From NCBI GenBank assembly GCA_012934845.2, contig WNNJ02003613.1:62001-126000 (forward strand): DNA of 64,000 nucleotides. Direction: 5' to 3'. A model generated the notes under the pieces. That model was given only the letters and a program-made list of their open reading frames with translations, was not told the DNA's origin and did no database searches. The position numbers were made by a program, and so were the translations under genes. Below, one piece after another: positions 52,324-63,099 of this stretch. Source of the DNA: Pomphorhynchus laevis (taxonomy: Eukaryota > Acanthocephala > Palaeacanthocephala > Echinorhynchida > Pomphorhynchidae). Numbering within the stretch: the stretch's first letter is position 1; each line of letters begins with the position of its first letter.

Positions 52324-54176
52324 CCTCCAAGTGGCAAATGAGAGTTTGAAATCTGTAGCAGGAGTGGAACAGTTATGTGCTGGTCAAAAAGCAGGCATTG
52401 AATTCGCGATACATAGTATTAGAAGCAAATTCTTTTCGAATCAGTCATTTGGATTGCTAGCCGTCGATGCAAAGAATGCATTTAATCTTGTGAACAGGAA
52501 CGTATTACTTCAAAACGTTAAAAGAATATGTCCTGCGTTATCTGTCATTCTACAGAACACTTATACTGGACAGACTTTGCTTATATGTGATGGTGTGGTT
52601 GTGAAGGCGAACGAGGGTCTGACACAGGGAGACCCACTTGCCATGGCTGCATTTGCAGTGTCATCACTTGCAATGATTTCTCGAATAAAAACCATGATAT
52701 CAGGTATATTTCAAAGGTGGTATGCAGATGACGCGTCATTTGTGGGAAGTGTCGATGAATTGAAAAGGGTTTGGGACTGACTAGAAGTACATGGACCAGA
52801 ATATGGTTATTCCATAAATGCAGAAAAGTCAAAGCTTTTACTTCATCAAGGTGCGCAAACGAACCTAGTGCAAGAAAGTCCTATCATGCACGTAGAAACG
52901 GTCTATAACGGATTGGTCGTTCTGGGATCGATGATAGGTTCATCGGATTTTATGGACTTGACACTCAACAAGCGAATTTTGGATTGGGTAAGATTGATTC
53001 ACAGTTTGGTTGATGTTGCATCGGTTGATGTTCATTCGGCATATTGTGCATTTATATATGGAGCGCAATTTAAATGGCTGCATTTATTGAGGACAACTAA
53101 ATGCACTCGCTTTTCGTTGGAGAAATTGCGAACAGAGATATTCCAGACATTAGTGAAAGCATTAACCAATAAGAATATGTCACATGTTTTTGAAATGGTA
53201 TATGCGCTACCCATATCGAGTGGAGGGTTAGGAATTCGAGATCCGGTTGAGGATAGTGAGGATCAGTACAAGTGTTCACTACAGCTATCAGTCAATATGG
53301 AGTTGTCCAGCCAATCAGAACCTGAACTTGATATTTGGGAAAACAAAGATAGTAAATGAAAGAAAATTGAAGAAATTGAAACAAAGGATAACAGACACAT
53401 CACCAGAATTGGAGATGTTGCTGGATTACGCGAGTATGAAAGGGGCATCAAATTGGTTAACAACAAGACCGATTAGTTTAAAGGGTTGGCACCTATCTAA
53501 TGATGAATTCCACGATGCTTTAGCAGCTCGGTATAACTGGACTCCAGACAACCTTCCCATGAAGTGTGCGTGTGAGGAAGACTTAACGACAACACATGCG
53601 TTATCGTGTAGAAGAGGCGCTATTCCTATCATACGACATAACGAGATTCGTGACATTTTGACTGCAAAACTCACACAGGTGTGCAAAAGTGTTGGAGTAG
53701 AACCACAGTTGAACCCCGTTCCTACAAATCATATATTTACATCAGCAGTGACAACACGTGATGGTGCAGCGCGTGCAGATATAGTATGCAGTGGCTTGTT
53801 CGGAGAAAGGATGGAGCGGACGTTTGTTGACGTCAGTTTATTTAATAATCATGCTTCATCCTCTCAATCGAAATCAATAGAGTCGGTATTTCATTACCAT
53901 GAGAAGAGAAAACGTTCAAAATACGAGGAAAGAATAATTGACATTGAGCGTAGCATTTTCTGTTCCTTTATAATGGCGACCAATGGTGCAATTGGACCAT
54001 CTGCTTCTGGTTTGCTACGAACACTAGCACACAAACTATCTGTCAATAGTGGCGAATCCTACGCTGATGTGATTACTGAGTTGCGAAATAATTTGAGCAT
54101 TTGTACAGCAAAAATGGTTTCACGCTGCTTTCGTTCACCAAGAGTGAAAATTTTTGTTCCACGTGAACTATGGTGA
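52324..54176 (+). pseudogene. REL-4 RT, finger and restriction-like endonuclease
   Basis: RT: AGVEQLCAGQKAGIEFAIHS, LLAVDAKNAFNLVNRNVLLQ, GLTQGDPLAMAAF, YADD (52721-52732), then a TGA at 52778. The frame continues with the thumb, SMIGSSDFMDLTL and a GGLGIRDPVED block. The final frame (53247-54176) has KGASNWLTTRP and RYNW, the finger C-x-C (KCACEEDL) with H and C at spacing 8-4, HNEIRDIL, ARADIVCSGLFGERMERTFV and DVSLFNNHA. Finger and nuclease look intact. Confidence 0.8.
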
Positions 54177-54287
54177 TACAAAATCAAGAAAATATAATAA
54201 ACATTGTTGAATAGTAATATTTTTTATTTTTCATTTGTTACTCAATTGCGCTGGCTTTGTAAATAAATTATCTTTATCTAAAAAAAT
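54177..54287. other. REL-4 3' end and short spacer
   Basis: AT-rich 3' untranslated sequence of REL-4. No poly(A) signal beyond AATATAATAAA-like sequence near 54190. Confidence 0.4.
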
Positions 54288-54966
54288 TACAAGTTATAGC
54301 CAAATGGCTGTTTCAACTGATCACATAGGAAATAAAAAAGAAAAGAAAAGAAGAAAAAAAAAGTTAATAGCGGTTACATAATATTGTATACATTCGGAAT
54401 GCCATGATCGTTAATCCACTGACGAAGTTGAACTTTAAATTGAGATAAGTCCTTGGTACATGCTATTTCTCCTGGCAACGTGTTCCAGGCGTTTAATGCT
54501 CGATGTGAGAGCCTAGCCAAACTCACTACTTTACCGTGGGGAAACTTAAATAGTTTTAACGGGTGGCCACGATGCGTCTGAGAACAAACTTTAACATAGC
54601 ACGAGGGAAAACCATCTATCCCATTAACCATTCGCCATAATGCAACAAGGTCTAGGTAATATAGCCTCTGACCCAAAGATGGTATCTTTAGAAATTCAAG
54701 CCGCTCACGATATGAATATGATCCATCCATACACATTCGAGAACCTCTACGAAGGATTGACTCTAGTCTATTAAACTCTTTCTTAGTGTTTGGAAAAACT
54801 GCTTGCACGCAGTACTCTATATGCGGGCGAACAAGAGCGCAGTAAAGCCGTTTGAAGACGTATGGATTAATACGATTAAATGCATTTTTGACGCAGTACA
54901 TAGCTCGCAAAGCCTTGCTATAGGCAAACTCTGTATTTGATCGAGATTTCAATGTCCTATGCACCA
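54288..54966 (-). mobile_element. LINE K 3' fragment
   Basis: An open frame of 197 codons (54967-54374) encodes thumb and C-terminus of a CR1-like ORF2: RLYCALVRPHIEYCVQAVF, LESILRRGSRMC, LDLVALWRMVNG, LSHRALNAWNTLPGEI. The 3' UTR ends in GGCTATAACTTGTAA. The YADD part is absent (5' truncation). Confidence 0.75.
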
Positions 54967-55159
54967 TTTAAAAGGAATTTTTTTTGTAAATACATCAAAT
55001 TTTTTTAAAATTACTTCTCTAAAGATATTTCGTTGAGTCTCTTTGATATTTTAGTAGTTTGAGTATAGCATTGGCGTCTGGATTTAATCTTCCAGAGGTC
55101 GACATCACAAATAAAATAAAAGATTATTCTGTGATTATTATTGCGCGTTTGATATTGAT
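54967..55159. other. Short AT-rich spacer
   Basis: Nothing recognisable. Confidence 0.5.
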
Positions 55160-56282
55160 TAAAAAAGGGCAGCGATGGTGAGGTGGGGCGAGTGTCGTCT
55201 AAGAAAGGGAGGTTGATGAACAATGTGGAGTTGACAGCAATGAGACGAAAAGTTACGAGAAGGAGGCGAAGTTTGATGCGGATGTGGATGGTGGGCCAAG
55301 AGAGTTAGACAATATATGTGGATATGTGGTCGAAGCGACGGAGACGAATGAGCGCTCGAACGGCGGAGTTGATTAAAACAAAACAACAAACAAATACAAA
55401 TTTATTTAAAGTGGCAAATACGTACAAGCTACACGCTTACAAGTCCACAAACATGAAAAAGTCAAACAAATAAATTGTTTAAATGGGATCGATTTGGCAT
55501 TTGAAGCACGGCAAGGAAGTTGATTGGCGTATATGAATGGGCAGATGATTCCACGATAGAGGAGCAGCCACCAGTAAGGAGCGTAGTCCGAAGGAGGTAG
55601 AGTAGTTTGGGACATGTAAAAGAACGGAATTACAGTTAGGATGATGGATTTTGGAGAATCGGCGAAAAGGCTAAGGCAGTAATCGATTTTAGGGAAAAGA
55701 AGCGATGAAAGAAGATACATACAAGAACGGAAGTCGATAAGGGAGCGGATACGGCGGATGTCACGGAGAATTAAGTTAGACGAGCGGACCTTGTCACGGA
55801 CGAAGGGTTTAAGAGAAAGGTGATCATCAAAATGGAAGCCTAAGAAAGTGAGATTGTGGACTATGGGGATGATCGATGAGGTAAAATATATAGTGGGAGG
55901 AGATATGTTTGATTTACGCTGGAGGATCCACATTATTTTAGACTTGTAGGGGTTAGAACGAGATGGAGATTGGAGAGACGTTTGTAGATAGAAGAAAGAC
56001 GGTTGGAGGCAGAAATGCCGATATCGTGTATGCGATGTGCGGGTGCATGAGCATAGATTAGAATGTCATCGGCGTATTGCATGACGTTAAAGGAGTAAGG
56101 TTTGATAAACGGAGAGAGATCGCCAAGCAGAAGAGATAAAAGCAGGGGACCTAGGTCCGAACCTTGTGAGATCCCGCAAAAAATAGGGATGGGAGGGGAG
56201 GATGATGAATTAGAACAGACGCGAAAAGAACGGTTGGATAGATATGAGGCAAACCATGCTACGGAGGAAGAAAAAAAGCCCA
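55160..56282 (-). mobile_element. LINE B fragment, split by a LINE C 3' end
   Basis: Minus strand. From 56282: FFSSSVAWFASYLSNRSFRV, PQGSDLGPLL-type palm box, QYADDILIYAHAP, then IVHNLTFLGFHFDDHLSLKP to 55638. After the LINE C insert it resumes with the C-terminal region at 55375-55160. About 15 bp of LINE B target sequence are missing at the insertion point. The 3' UTR is absent. Confidence 0.75.
55378..55637 (-). mobile_element. LINE C 3'-end fragment inside LINE B
   Basis: The minus strand encodes NYSTSFGLRSFLVA-type sequence and the LINE C 3' UTR, including the hairpin in a G-U-paired form (GCGTGT with GTACGT). It is similar to 57366-57640. Confidence 0.75.
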
Positions 56283-56400
56283 TCGAGTTCGAATAGATTG
56301 CTGCTGCATATGATTGGGCATGCAGGTTAAAAATCGTAACATCCAAGAATGTTCGCTCAGTCATCGAAGTAAATAAGTCCGTTTTTGAATGTCTAATCTT
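56283..56400 (-). mobile_element. REL-type endonuclease fragment
   Basis: The minus strand reads MTERTFLDVTIFNLHAQS, the ERTFLDVAIFN box of REL-1. It adjoins LINE B directly. Only about 100 bp can be assigned. Confidence 0.6.
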
Positions 56401-56722
56401 GCCTAGCGATTTACGGTAGTTGAGGTGGCATTAAATATATGAGTTAGGAACAATTGCCAGCACATGTTCTATCTCAACATTTTTTTCTTGTTTGTTTTAA
56501 TTCCTTTTCAATTATGTATCTAATTATGTTGATTAACTATTGAATGTCCACCAACTTTGCAAGATAATTCATGTTATGTCTTTTTTAAACTTCCACATGC
56601 ACATTTTTTATTTGTATGTCACTCAACAAAACATATATCTGCTAATCTCGCTCCAAATTCATGAATCTTATATCATCACAAACTCTTGCTTACGTCCATG
56701 ATGAAGATCGTTTACGGATGAA
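56401..56722. other. AT-rich spacer without a gene
   Basis: No coding or repeat signal was recognised. Confidence 0.5.
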
Positions 56723-56838
56723 AAAAAGGATTTATTTTAACGTGGCAAATGCGTGCCAGCACACGCTTACATGACCACAACAAAACAAAACTGTGAATCA
56801 GGTGTCGAGAAGGTGTGAACGGAGGAGGTGTTTGAATG
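56723..56838 (-). mobile_element. LINE B 3' tip
   Basis: About 116 bp identical in pattern to the LINE B 3' end, with the hairpin in a form having one G-U pair (GCGTGT with GCACGC), and the last ORF2 codons (RSHLLDT). Confidence 0.8.
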
Positions 56839-56859
56839 GGGATTAAAGCGGACTTTCTG

Positions 56860-57345
56860 GATATATCACTGTTTTTGGATGTTTCATCATGGACGTAACA
56901 TCATCATGTTATTTCATCATGGATGATGTTGAGTGGGGCACTTGACATCATCGCTTTCCCCGATCATTTTGCTGCCTACACCTCACTCTCCATTTCGATA
57001 CTGGTCTATCCGATCACTTTCTCGTCACCCTTAATCTCAGTCACAACCACACCCATCCTCACACACCGACAATCCTATGTCGCTCTTGGAGAAATCTTGA
57101 CCTCTTCTTTCTCCGCTCTGCCTTACTCAAATCGTCTTTATCCTATCCCACAAAACATATCCATCTTACGATCTCGCCTTACTTTTCGACTCTGAACTCA
57201 CATCCATTCTCGATCTTATCTTGCCCTTCAAGCCTCACCCACAACTTCGCTTGCACCGTGTCCCATGGCTTGGCATCCAATGCCTAATCTCAAAGCTTTG
57301 ATTCCGTCATGCTTTTCGAGTCTATCACTACTCTCTCAGACCTGA
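56860..57345 (+). mobile_element. LINE B/C endonuclease-linker fragment, opposite strand
   Basis: The plus strand reads LSDHFLVTLNLSHNHTHPH, then SWRNLDLFFLRSALLKSSL, the end of an endonuclease and start of linker. It faces LINE C (-), which begins at 57349, as expected for an inverted 5' segment of the same insertion. Confidence 0.55.
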
Positions 57346-57348
57346 TTT

Positions 57349-58658
57349 CAAAATATATAAAATAATACAAATTTATTTAATGTGGCAAATGCGTACAAGC
57401 TGTACGCTTACAAGTCCACAAACAAAAATGAGATAGTCAAGCAGATAAATTGTTAAAATGGGATCGGATTTGTCGTTTGAAGCACTGCAGGGAAGTTGAT
57501 TGGCGTATATGAATGGGCAGATGATTCCACGATAGAGGAGCAGCCACCAGGAAGGAGCGGAGTCCAAAGGAGGTAGAGTAGTTTGGGACATGTAAAAGAA
57601 GGGAATTACAGGAACGCAAGGAACAGTAAACAGGACGAGAATTATCAAGAAAAGGAAGGTTGAGAAATGAAGGGGTATGAAAAGTTACAAGGCGGAAAGC
57701 AACGATAAGAAGACGAATTTGAACACGACAATAAATTGTAGGCAAATCGAGAGAAGCAAGATGGTAGGATGTATGATCAAAACGATGAAGACCGAAGAGA
57801 ACTCGGACGGCAGCGTTGATGATGCGTTGTAAAGGAAGAAGAGTGGATTTAGGTGAGTTGGAAAATAGACTAAGACAATAATCGAGTCTAGAAAAAAGGA
57901 GAGATGATATGAGAGTCATACAAGAAGGGAAATCGATCAATCTACGAACTTGACGGAGGTTGCGGAGTATCAAGGTAGATGAGCGTACTTTATCTCTAAC
58001 GAAAGGTTTTAGTAAAAGTCGGTTGTCAAAATGGAAGCCTAGGAAAACGAGATTATCAACGATCGGAAGAATTGTAGAATTTAATGATACGGAGGGAGGT
58101 TCGAAGCCGAGGCGTCGAGGTAGGATCCACATAATTTTGGATTTATCAGGATTCAGAGAAAGGCGAAGGGAAGAAAGATGGTTGAAAATTGAAACAATAC
58201 AGTCGGAAGCGGAAACACTAAGATCGTGAATACGATAAACAGGTTCATGAGCATAGATGAGAATGTCATCAGCATATTGCATAACATGGAAGTCAAATTT
58301 ATGAGAAATCGAAGACAAATCACCAAGAAGAAAAGAGAAAAGTATAAAGCCTTATACGGAGCCTTGTGGAACACCGGACGGAATGGACGAAGGATGGGAG
58401 AGAGAAGAGTTAGAATATACGCGAAATGTACGGTTTGATAAATATGAAGAAAACCATGATACAGTTGGTAAACAGAAGCCATAATCATGACGAAGGCGAT
58501 GGAGAAGAATCGAGTGATCGACGATGTCATAAGCAGTTGATAGATCAAGAGAAACTATGACACTACATAATTTATGATCGCGCGATATGAGTAAGTCGTT
58601 ATAAACTTAAAGACACGCAATTTCGGTAGATAATTAGAGCGAAAAGCGGCTTGGAAGC
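57349..58658 (-). mobile_element. LINE C, RT and 3' end, left of the LTR element
   Basis: The open frame 58318-57437 (293 codons) runs from VMQYADDILIYAHEP through LVFLGFHFDNRLLLKPF to LSWNHLPIHIRQS and RSHFNNLSA. Upstream RT sequence in other frames goes up to the LTR element (palm box with PTGVPQGS-like sequence near 58380). The 3' UTR hairpin is at 57391-57407. LINE C continues at 62617. Confidence 0.8.
57391..57407 (-). ncRNA. LINE C 3'-UTR hairpin
   Basis: GCGTAC (57391-57396), loop AAGCT, GTACGC (57402-57407). It is equivalent to the LINE B hairpin, with a compensating change in the stem (GC pair in B, AT pair in C). Confidence 0.55.
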
Positions 58659-58742
58659 TGTACCGAGTAAATTCAAGCAGAGAAGAATAGGCTTTATTCT
58701 AATACATCTATAATAACAAGTCAAAAGGTAAGTATCATTACA
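58659..58742 (-). repeat. 3' LTR (84 bp)
   Basis: TG...CA ends, identical to 62533-62616. Exceptionally short for a gypsy LTR, yet it contains AATAAA on the sense strand. Confidence 0.9.
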
Positions 58743-59079
58743 TTCTCCCCACGACATAATCATTTAAGTACGCAGGACTTCTTCGATTTCTTTGAGGTCG
58801 TAGTTCCCCATTTTCAGAACGATTGAAGTATCTCGTAGGGTAGTTGCTCTGGCACGTATTATCAGTATTTAAGAGAAATGATTCATCCTGTCTGGATAGT
58901 TCGTTTTCCTCGTTGTGATTGACCGTCTCATCGATATACTTCGTTGCATCCAAGTTTTCAGGGTTGACAGTGATTTCATCAGAACGCTTATCTGAACGTG
59001 AATGAGAATTGCTATTTACTGTTGAATGGTCATTTATTGATGCCTGATCACACATTTTATCGCCATCGTATAAATTCAA
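58738..59079 (-). CDS. Small frame between pol and the 3' LTR, 113 residues
   Basis: Acidic and polar (Asn, Ser, Glu-rich), ending PQRNRRSPAYLNDYVVGRM inside the LTR edge. The RR-PAYLNDY motif also ends the small frame at 25352-25116 of the related fossil and is a common last motif of gypsy pol proteins. It may be a pol tail or a separate product, and the sequence alone does not decide. Confidence 0.55.
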   Translation of the reverse strand: MNLYDGDKMCDQASINDHSTVNSNSHSRSDKRSDEITVNPENLDATKYIDETVNHNEENELSRQDESFLLNTDNTCQSNYPTRYFNRSENGELRPQRNRRSPAYLNDYVVGRM

Positions 59080-59089
59080 AGTTTCAAGG

Positions 59090-62000
59090 TCAAAGGGAAT
59101 GTCTCCATCGGACGAGTTGATATTGAGGTTTTCGTCGACTCTGGGATACGGGGATAAATGTCGAGTTGATATATATATATATCTCCCTCCCGTTTTGTAA
59201 CTTCACGAGAGCAAAATTGGGATTGGCGTACACAATTTCAGCTTTTTCCACAGGGTTCTCGTATTTGTTCGTTTTATTAAAGCGTCTTATTAAGACTGGG
59301 CCAGGGTTTGATAACCAAGACGGAAGATCATGACCATTTATAGAGCGTCGGCTGAATGTAAAGAGTCGTTCATGTGGTGTGTGGTTCGTGGCAGTACACA
59401 GAAGTGATCGAATAGCGTTGAGACATTGTGGTAATACACTTTGCCACTCATCTGTTTTCTTTCCGAGGTCATGTAAACGCAATGATATTGCCTTCCATAG
59501 TACACCATTAAGGCGCTCGACTTGACCATTGCCAGCAGGGTTGTATGAACTTGAATGAGTAATCGCCACCCCGTGATGAGAGAGGAATGACTGGATTTCC
59601 TTAGAGGTAAAAGCCGTACCTTGATCAGAATGGATTGAAGCAGGTGAACCGAAAATTGAAAAGATCTGGGTTAAACAGTCTATGACAGTGTGTGTAGTCA
59701 TATCAGAACATGGAAAGGCAAAGGGGAATCTGCTATACTCGTCAATGACGGTTAACAAATATCTTTTATTGTTCTTTGTAGGAATTGGGCCCTTAAAATC
59801 CATAGACAAGCGTTCAAATGGCATACTTGATTTTATGAGTTTAGCCTCAGGTGGACGAAAAAATCTTGGTTTCAATATAGCGCAGCTTTTGCACTCGCTT
59901 GAAATATTCCTAACATCCGAGAGGGAAAATGGGAGGTTCCGTTTTTGCACGAAATGCCAAAGGCGAGTAATTCCCGGGTGGCATAATTGACTATGGACTT
60001 TACGAAGATGCTGAAGATCATGATTGGTGAATGAGACAGAGTTGCAGAACGCGTCGCGAGAAAGAGCGTCAGCGGCATGATTGAGCTTCCCAGCTCGGTA
60101 CTGGATATCAAATTTAAATTGGGACAACTCCAAACGCCATCTTAATATCTTGTCGTTCTTTATTTTGTTGTTGTGAGCACTGAACATGTATGAAACAGAA
60201 CGTTGATCCGTAAAAATCTTGAATGGTTGGATGTACAAATAGTGTCTCCAGTATCTTAACGCTTCAACAATAGCCAGCGCTTCCTTTTCAATGGCGGTGA
60301 ATCGTTTCGCGTTTTTGTCGAGGGATCTTGAAAAGAAGGCGACAGGCTTACTATTTTGAGACAAACAAGCTCCAATCGATCGCTCACTTGCGTCTGTCTC
60401 TATCGTGAATGGCAATTCAAAGTCGATGGTTGACAAAGTGGCTTCAGCTATACGTTCCTTCAAAGTATGGAAAGCTTTCAGTGCAGAATGAGATAATGGG
60501 AAAGACTGAGAATCAATTAGAGGACGAATCAACTTTGAGAAATCTTTAATCCAGGAACTGTAGTAGGCGAACAAACCAACAATACGCTTTAAGGATGCTG
60601 CGTTCTTGGGTTCCTCAAGGGAAGTAACTGAAATCACTCGATTGGGGTCAGGGGACATTTTTCCTTTAGAAATTTGGTAACCAAGTATTCGTATACACGA
60701 AGACGCGAACACACACTTTGAATTGTTCAAGGTTATATTGTATTTTGTGGCTACGTTTAGAAAACGCTTCAGGTTACTGTCATGTTGCTCTTTACTTCTT
60801 CCGCCGATCACGACATCATCCAGATAAGCGTAGGTGTCTGTCAACTTCTCTCTATTAATTATCCCATTGATAACTCGTTGAAAAGCAGGAACGGCGTTTG
60901 TGAGACCGAATGGTAGACGATTGAAGTGATATAAGGATCCATTCGCCTCGAAAGCAGTATAATGACGCTCGTCACTGCGCAGCAAAATCTGATGGTAAGC
61001 TGATTTAAGATCGAGACAACTGTAAAAGGAATATGGAGCTAATTTGTTGATAAAATCATCAATTCGTGGAAGTGGGAAGGCGTCGAGCTGAGTAAATTTA
61101 TTGACAGTTTCCGAATAGTCAACAACCATCCGTCTCTTTTGGTTCTGATTGACAATGAGTACTTGAGCGCGCCAGGGCGATTGACTTGGTTCGATAATTT
61201 CGTCGGATAATAGTTGTTTGATTTGGCTGTCAATGAACTTTTCATCGTACGGATTTCTTCTACGAGATTTTGTTGCGATAGGATGGATGGATTCGTCCAG
61301 AAATTTGAATAGCTGAGGAGATTCAACTGTCAAAGCTTCTGCAGCTCCAATTGTAAAACAAGGCTCGGAACCGTTGAATTTCATAAGTAACGAAGTGTGT
61401 CTTGAAAGGAATGGCCGGCCAAGTATAACATCCGAACATAAAGACGACAAAATATGGAATTTTATATTCTTGTAAGGTCTGCCATCAGCTGATATATCCG
61501 CTACCACGAATTGTCGTAATTTAGTCGAGAATGCGGTGTTCGCCATAGACACACGTATAGTTGAGGGGTTCGATGTCAGTTTGCACAAAGTGGAAATATC
61601 AGGTCTTATCAAATTGAGTGCACTACCTGTATCAATCAACGCATTTAACGAAACCCCTTTTATACAAATTTGAATTGTTGGTAGCGTCGCGGCAGAATCT
61701 TGAAAGAAAGAAGTACTACCTAGCACGGAATGGACACCTGTTGAAATTTGTCGTTTGGATTTACACACCCGTGCGAAATGACCCAACTTCCCGCAAGTAC
61801 GACAAGTGATATTCTTAGCAGGACATCGATCTCGTTTGTGAATTGTATCTCCACAAAAGTAGCATTTGCGACGTTCTACCGAGTTACATTGTATTTGACA
61901 AGGAAGTTCTTCTTGTATATTTTCATGTAGTTCATTTATGGTCATCGATTCACAACCCATATTTAAGTTTGATAGTTCTGTGAAATGGCTTGCTTGAGTA

Positions 62001-62509
62001 TGCGCGTCTTCCAAAGTTCGTGCAAGCTCGTACGCCTTGGCTTTATTGTGTACCGCAGCTTCAAGCAGGCGTTGCCGAATTATCGGTGAGTTGATTCCTG
62101 CGACGAACGTGTCGCGTAAAAATAAATCTCGATGATTTTGAGCTGTTACAGCCTCGAATGGACATTCACGACCCAGAGATTCGATATGCCTTATGAATTG
62201 ATCGATTGTTTGGTTGGACGATTGGCGCTGATTACGCAATTGATGTCGCAGAAACAAATCCGTTTTCGATTTGACGTACGTAGTAGATAACGTCGATAAC
62301 GCGTCTTCGTAGGTTTCCGTTTCTCGAAAAAGGTCGTAAATCTCCGCTGAAACCAGGTTCGTTAAAATGTGAAATTTGTCACTATCGGACGGTGACTCCA
62401 AGGACGAAATGAATGTCTTGAAACGTATGAGCCAATGTCTCCAGGTGCGCTCGGCATTCGTGTCATCAGGATGCAATTCCAAGATGTTTGGCTTCAAGAT
62501 CTTGTCCAT
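59090..62509 (-). CDS. Gag-pol polyprotein, 1139 residues
   Basis: The frame starts 23 bp after the 5' LTR. Gag-like region at residues 1-205, with WRHWLIRFKTFI. Zinc knuckles at 216-229 (CYFCG...C) and 236-249 (CRTCGKLGHFARVC). Protease DTGS at 293-296. In RT, LPFGLTNAVPAFQR is near 532 and YLDD at 562-565. RNase H TDAS is at 705. Integrase zinc ligands H839, H844, C873 and C876, then D904, D962 and E998. No chromodomain is visible at the end. Gag and pol share one frame. All main catalytic residues are present. Confidence 0.9.
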   Translation of the reverse strand: MDKILKPNILELHPDDTNAERTWRHWLIRFKTFISSLESPSDSDKFHILTNLVSAEIYDLFRETETYEDALSTLSTTYVKSKTDLFLRHQLRNQRQSSNQTIDQFIRHIESLGRECPFEAVTAQNHRDLFLRDTFVAGINSPIIRQRLLEAAVHNKAKAYELARTLEDAHTQASHFTELSNLNMGCESMTINELHENIQEELPCQIQCNSVERRKCYFCGDTIHKRDRCPAKNITCRTCGKLGHFARVCKSKRQISTGVHSVLGSTSFFQDSAATLPTIQICIKGVSLNALIDTGSALNLIRPDISTLCKLTSNPSTIRVSMANTAFSTKLRQFVVADISADGRPYKNIKFHILSSLCSDVILGRPFLSRHTSLLMKFNGSEPCFTIGAAEALTVESPQLFKFLDESIHPIATKSRRRNPYDEKFIDSQIKQLLSDEIIEPSQSPWRAQVLIVNQNQKRRMVVDYSETVNKFTQLDAFPLPRIDDFINKLAPYSFYSCLDLKSAYHQILLRSDERHYTAFEANGSLYHFNRLPFGLTNAVPAFQRVINGIINREKLTDTYAYLDDVVIGGRSKEQHDSNLKRFLNVATKYNITLNNSKCVFASSCIRILGYQISKGKMSPDPNRVISVTSLEEPKNAASLKRIVGLFAYYSSWIKDFSKLIRPLIDSQSFPLSHSALKAFHTLKERIAEATLSTIDFELPFTIETDASERSIGACLSQNSKPVAFFSRSLDKNAKRFTAIEKEALAIVEALRYWRHYLYIQPFKIFTDQRSVSYMFSAHNNKIKNDKILRWRLELSQFKFDIQYRAGKLNHAADALSRDAFCNSVSFTNHDLQHLRKVHSQLCHPGITRLWHFVQKRNLPFSLSDVRNISSECKSCAILKPRFFRPPEAKLIKSSMPFERLSMDFKGPIPTKNNKRYLLTVIDEYSRFPFAFPCSDMTTHTVIDCLTQIFSIFGSPASIHSDQGTAFTSKEIQSFLSHHGVAITHSSSYNPAGNGQVERLNGVLWKAISLRLHDLGKKTDEWQSVLPQCLNAIRSLLCTATNHTPHERLFTFSRRSINGHDLPSWLSNPGPVLIRRFNKTNKYENPVEKAEIVYANPNFALVKLQNGREIYIYINSTFIPVSQSRRKPQYQLVRWRHSL

Positions 62510-62517
62510 GGTAACAG

Positions 62518-62531
62518 TGTATTAGAATAAA
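62518..62531 (-). promoter_or_regulatory. Candidate self-priming primer-binding site
   Basis: Sense TTTATTCTAATACA, one base after the 5' LTR edge, is the exact complement (14 bp) of LTR positions 62567-62580. In Tf1/sushi-type elements the RNA's own 5' end primes in this way. The equivalent pair in the related element (29044-29058 with 29088-29102) is 15 bp and has a different sequence. Confidence 0.6.
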
Positions 62532-62532
62532 T

Positions 62533-62616
62533 TGTACCGAGTAAATTCAAGCAGAGAAGAATAGGCTTTATTCTAATACATCTATAATAACAAGTCAAAA
62601 GGTAAGTATCATTACA
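62533..62616 (-). repeat. 5' LTR (84 bp)
   Basis: Identical to the 3' LTR. On the sense strand TATAG lies just before TGTATTAGAATAAA, which pairs with the segment after the LTR. Confidence 0.9.
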
Positions 62617-63098
62617 GAAGCGAGGAAATAAGTTAGAGGAATAGAGATATGTATTAACTTGCTTAAGAACGAGACGCTCTAGGAGTTTAGAGAGGGTTGG
62701 GAGAAGTGAAATAGGACGGTACGAAGATGGCAGTGAGGAGTCGAGAGATTGCTTTTTGATGAGAGGACGAACAGTGGCGCATTTCCAGATGTAAGGAAAT
62801 GTACGGCTACGGATAGACGAGTTGAACAATGTGGTTAGGAAGGGTAAGATAAAGGAGCAGATATTTTTAAGCAAGTGAGTGGGAATTGGGTCAGAATGAG
62901 AGGTTTTATTAGGTAATGACAGCAGAACCGAAGAAACTTCATCAGACGAAACGGGAAGAAGGTGGAATAGTTCTGGGAGGGAAGTATTTAAAGATAGGAG
63001 TGGGTACAAGGGGTCTTTGGGTAGTAGGAAAAGTAAATTAGATAGCTTAGTTTGTAGATAAGAAGAAAATTCATCAGGATTTATATTACAAGGGGTAG
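62617..63098 (-). mobile_element. LINE C, linker and RT start, right of the LTR element
   Basis: The minus strand reads FHLLPVSSDEVSSVLLSLPN, SDPIPTHLLKNICSF, SSYRPISLLPTLSKLLERL and LYSSNLFPRF, ending at the GAAGC duplication. RT continues at 58653 and leftwards on the other side of the LTR element. Confidence 0.8.
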
Positions 63099-63099
63099 A

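Larger units (their letters stand above)
46595..54176 (+). mobile_element. REL-4: long REL-type LINE, split by LINE H
   Basis: The plus-strand LINE extends from an N-terminal region through RT to finger and restriction-like endonuclease. LINE H lies between 47731 and 52316 and is flanked by AAGTTAT duplications (47724-47730 and 52317-52323). The join falls in RT between VRRLVGKV and LQVANES, where the family has no gap. Only a few interruptions are present: TAA at 47015-47017, TGA at 52778-52780 and a frame change near 53340. Confidence 0.8.
58659..62616 (-). mobile_element. Ty3/gypsy LTR element with 84-bp LTRs, whole-looking
   Basis: 3958 bp, inserted in LINE C RT with a 5-bp duplication GAAGC (58654-58658 and 62617-62621). 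Both LTRs read identical, so it is very young. A purine tract (GTGGGGAGAA) abuts the 3' LTR. No tRNA-type primer site starting TGG follows the 5' LTR. Instead 62518-62531 is complementary to 62567-62580 inside the LTR. The interior holds one long gag-pol frame and a small frame after it. Same family as the fossil at 24527-29155. Confidence 0.9.
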
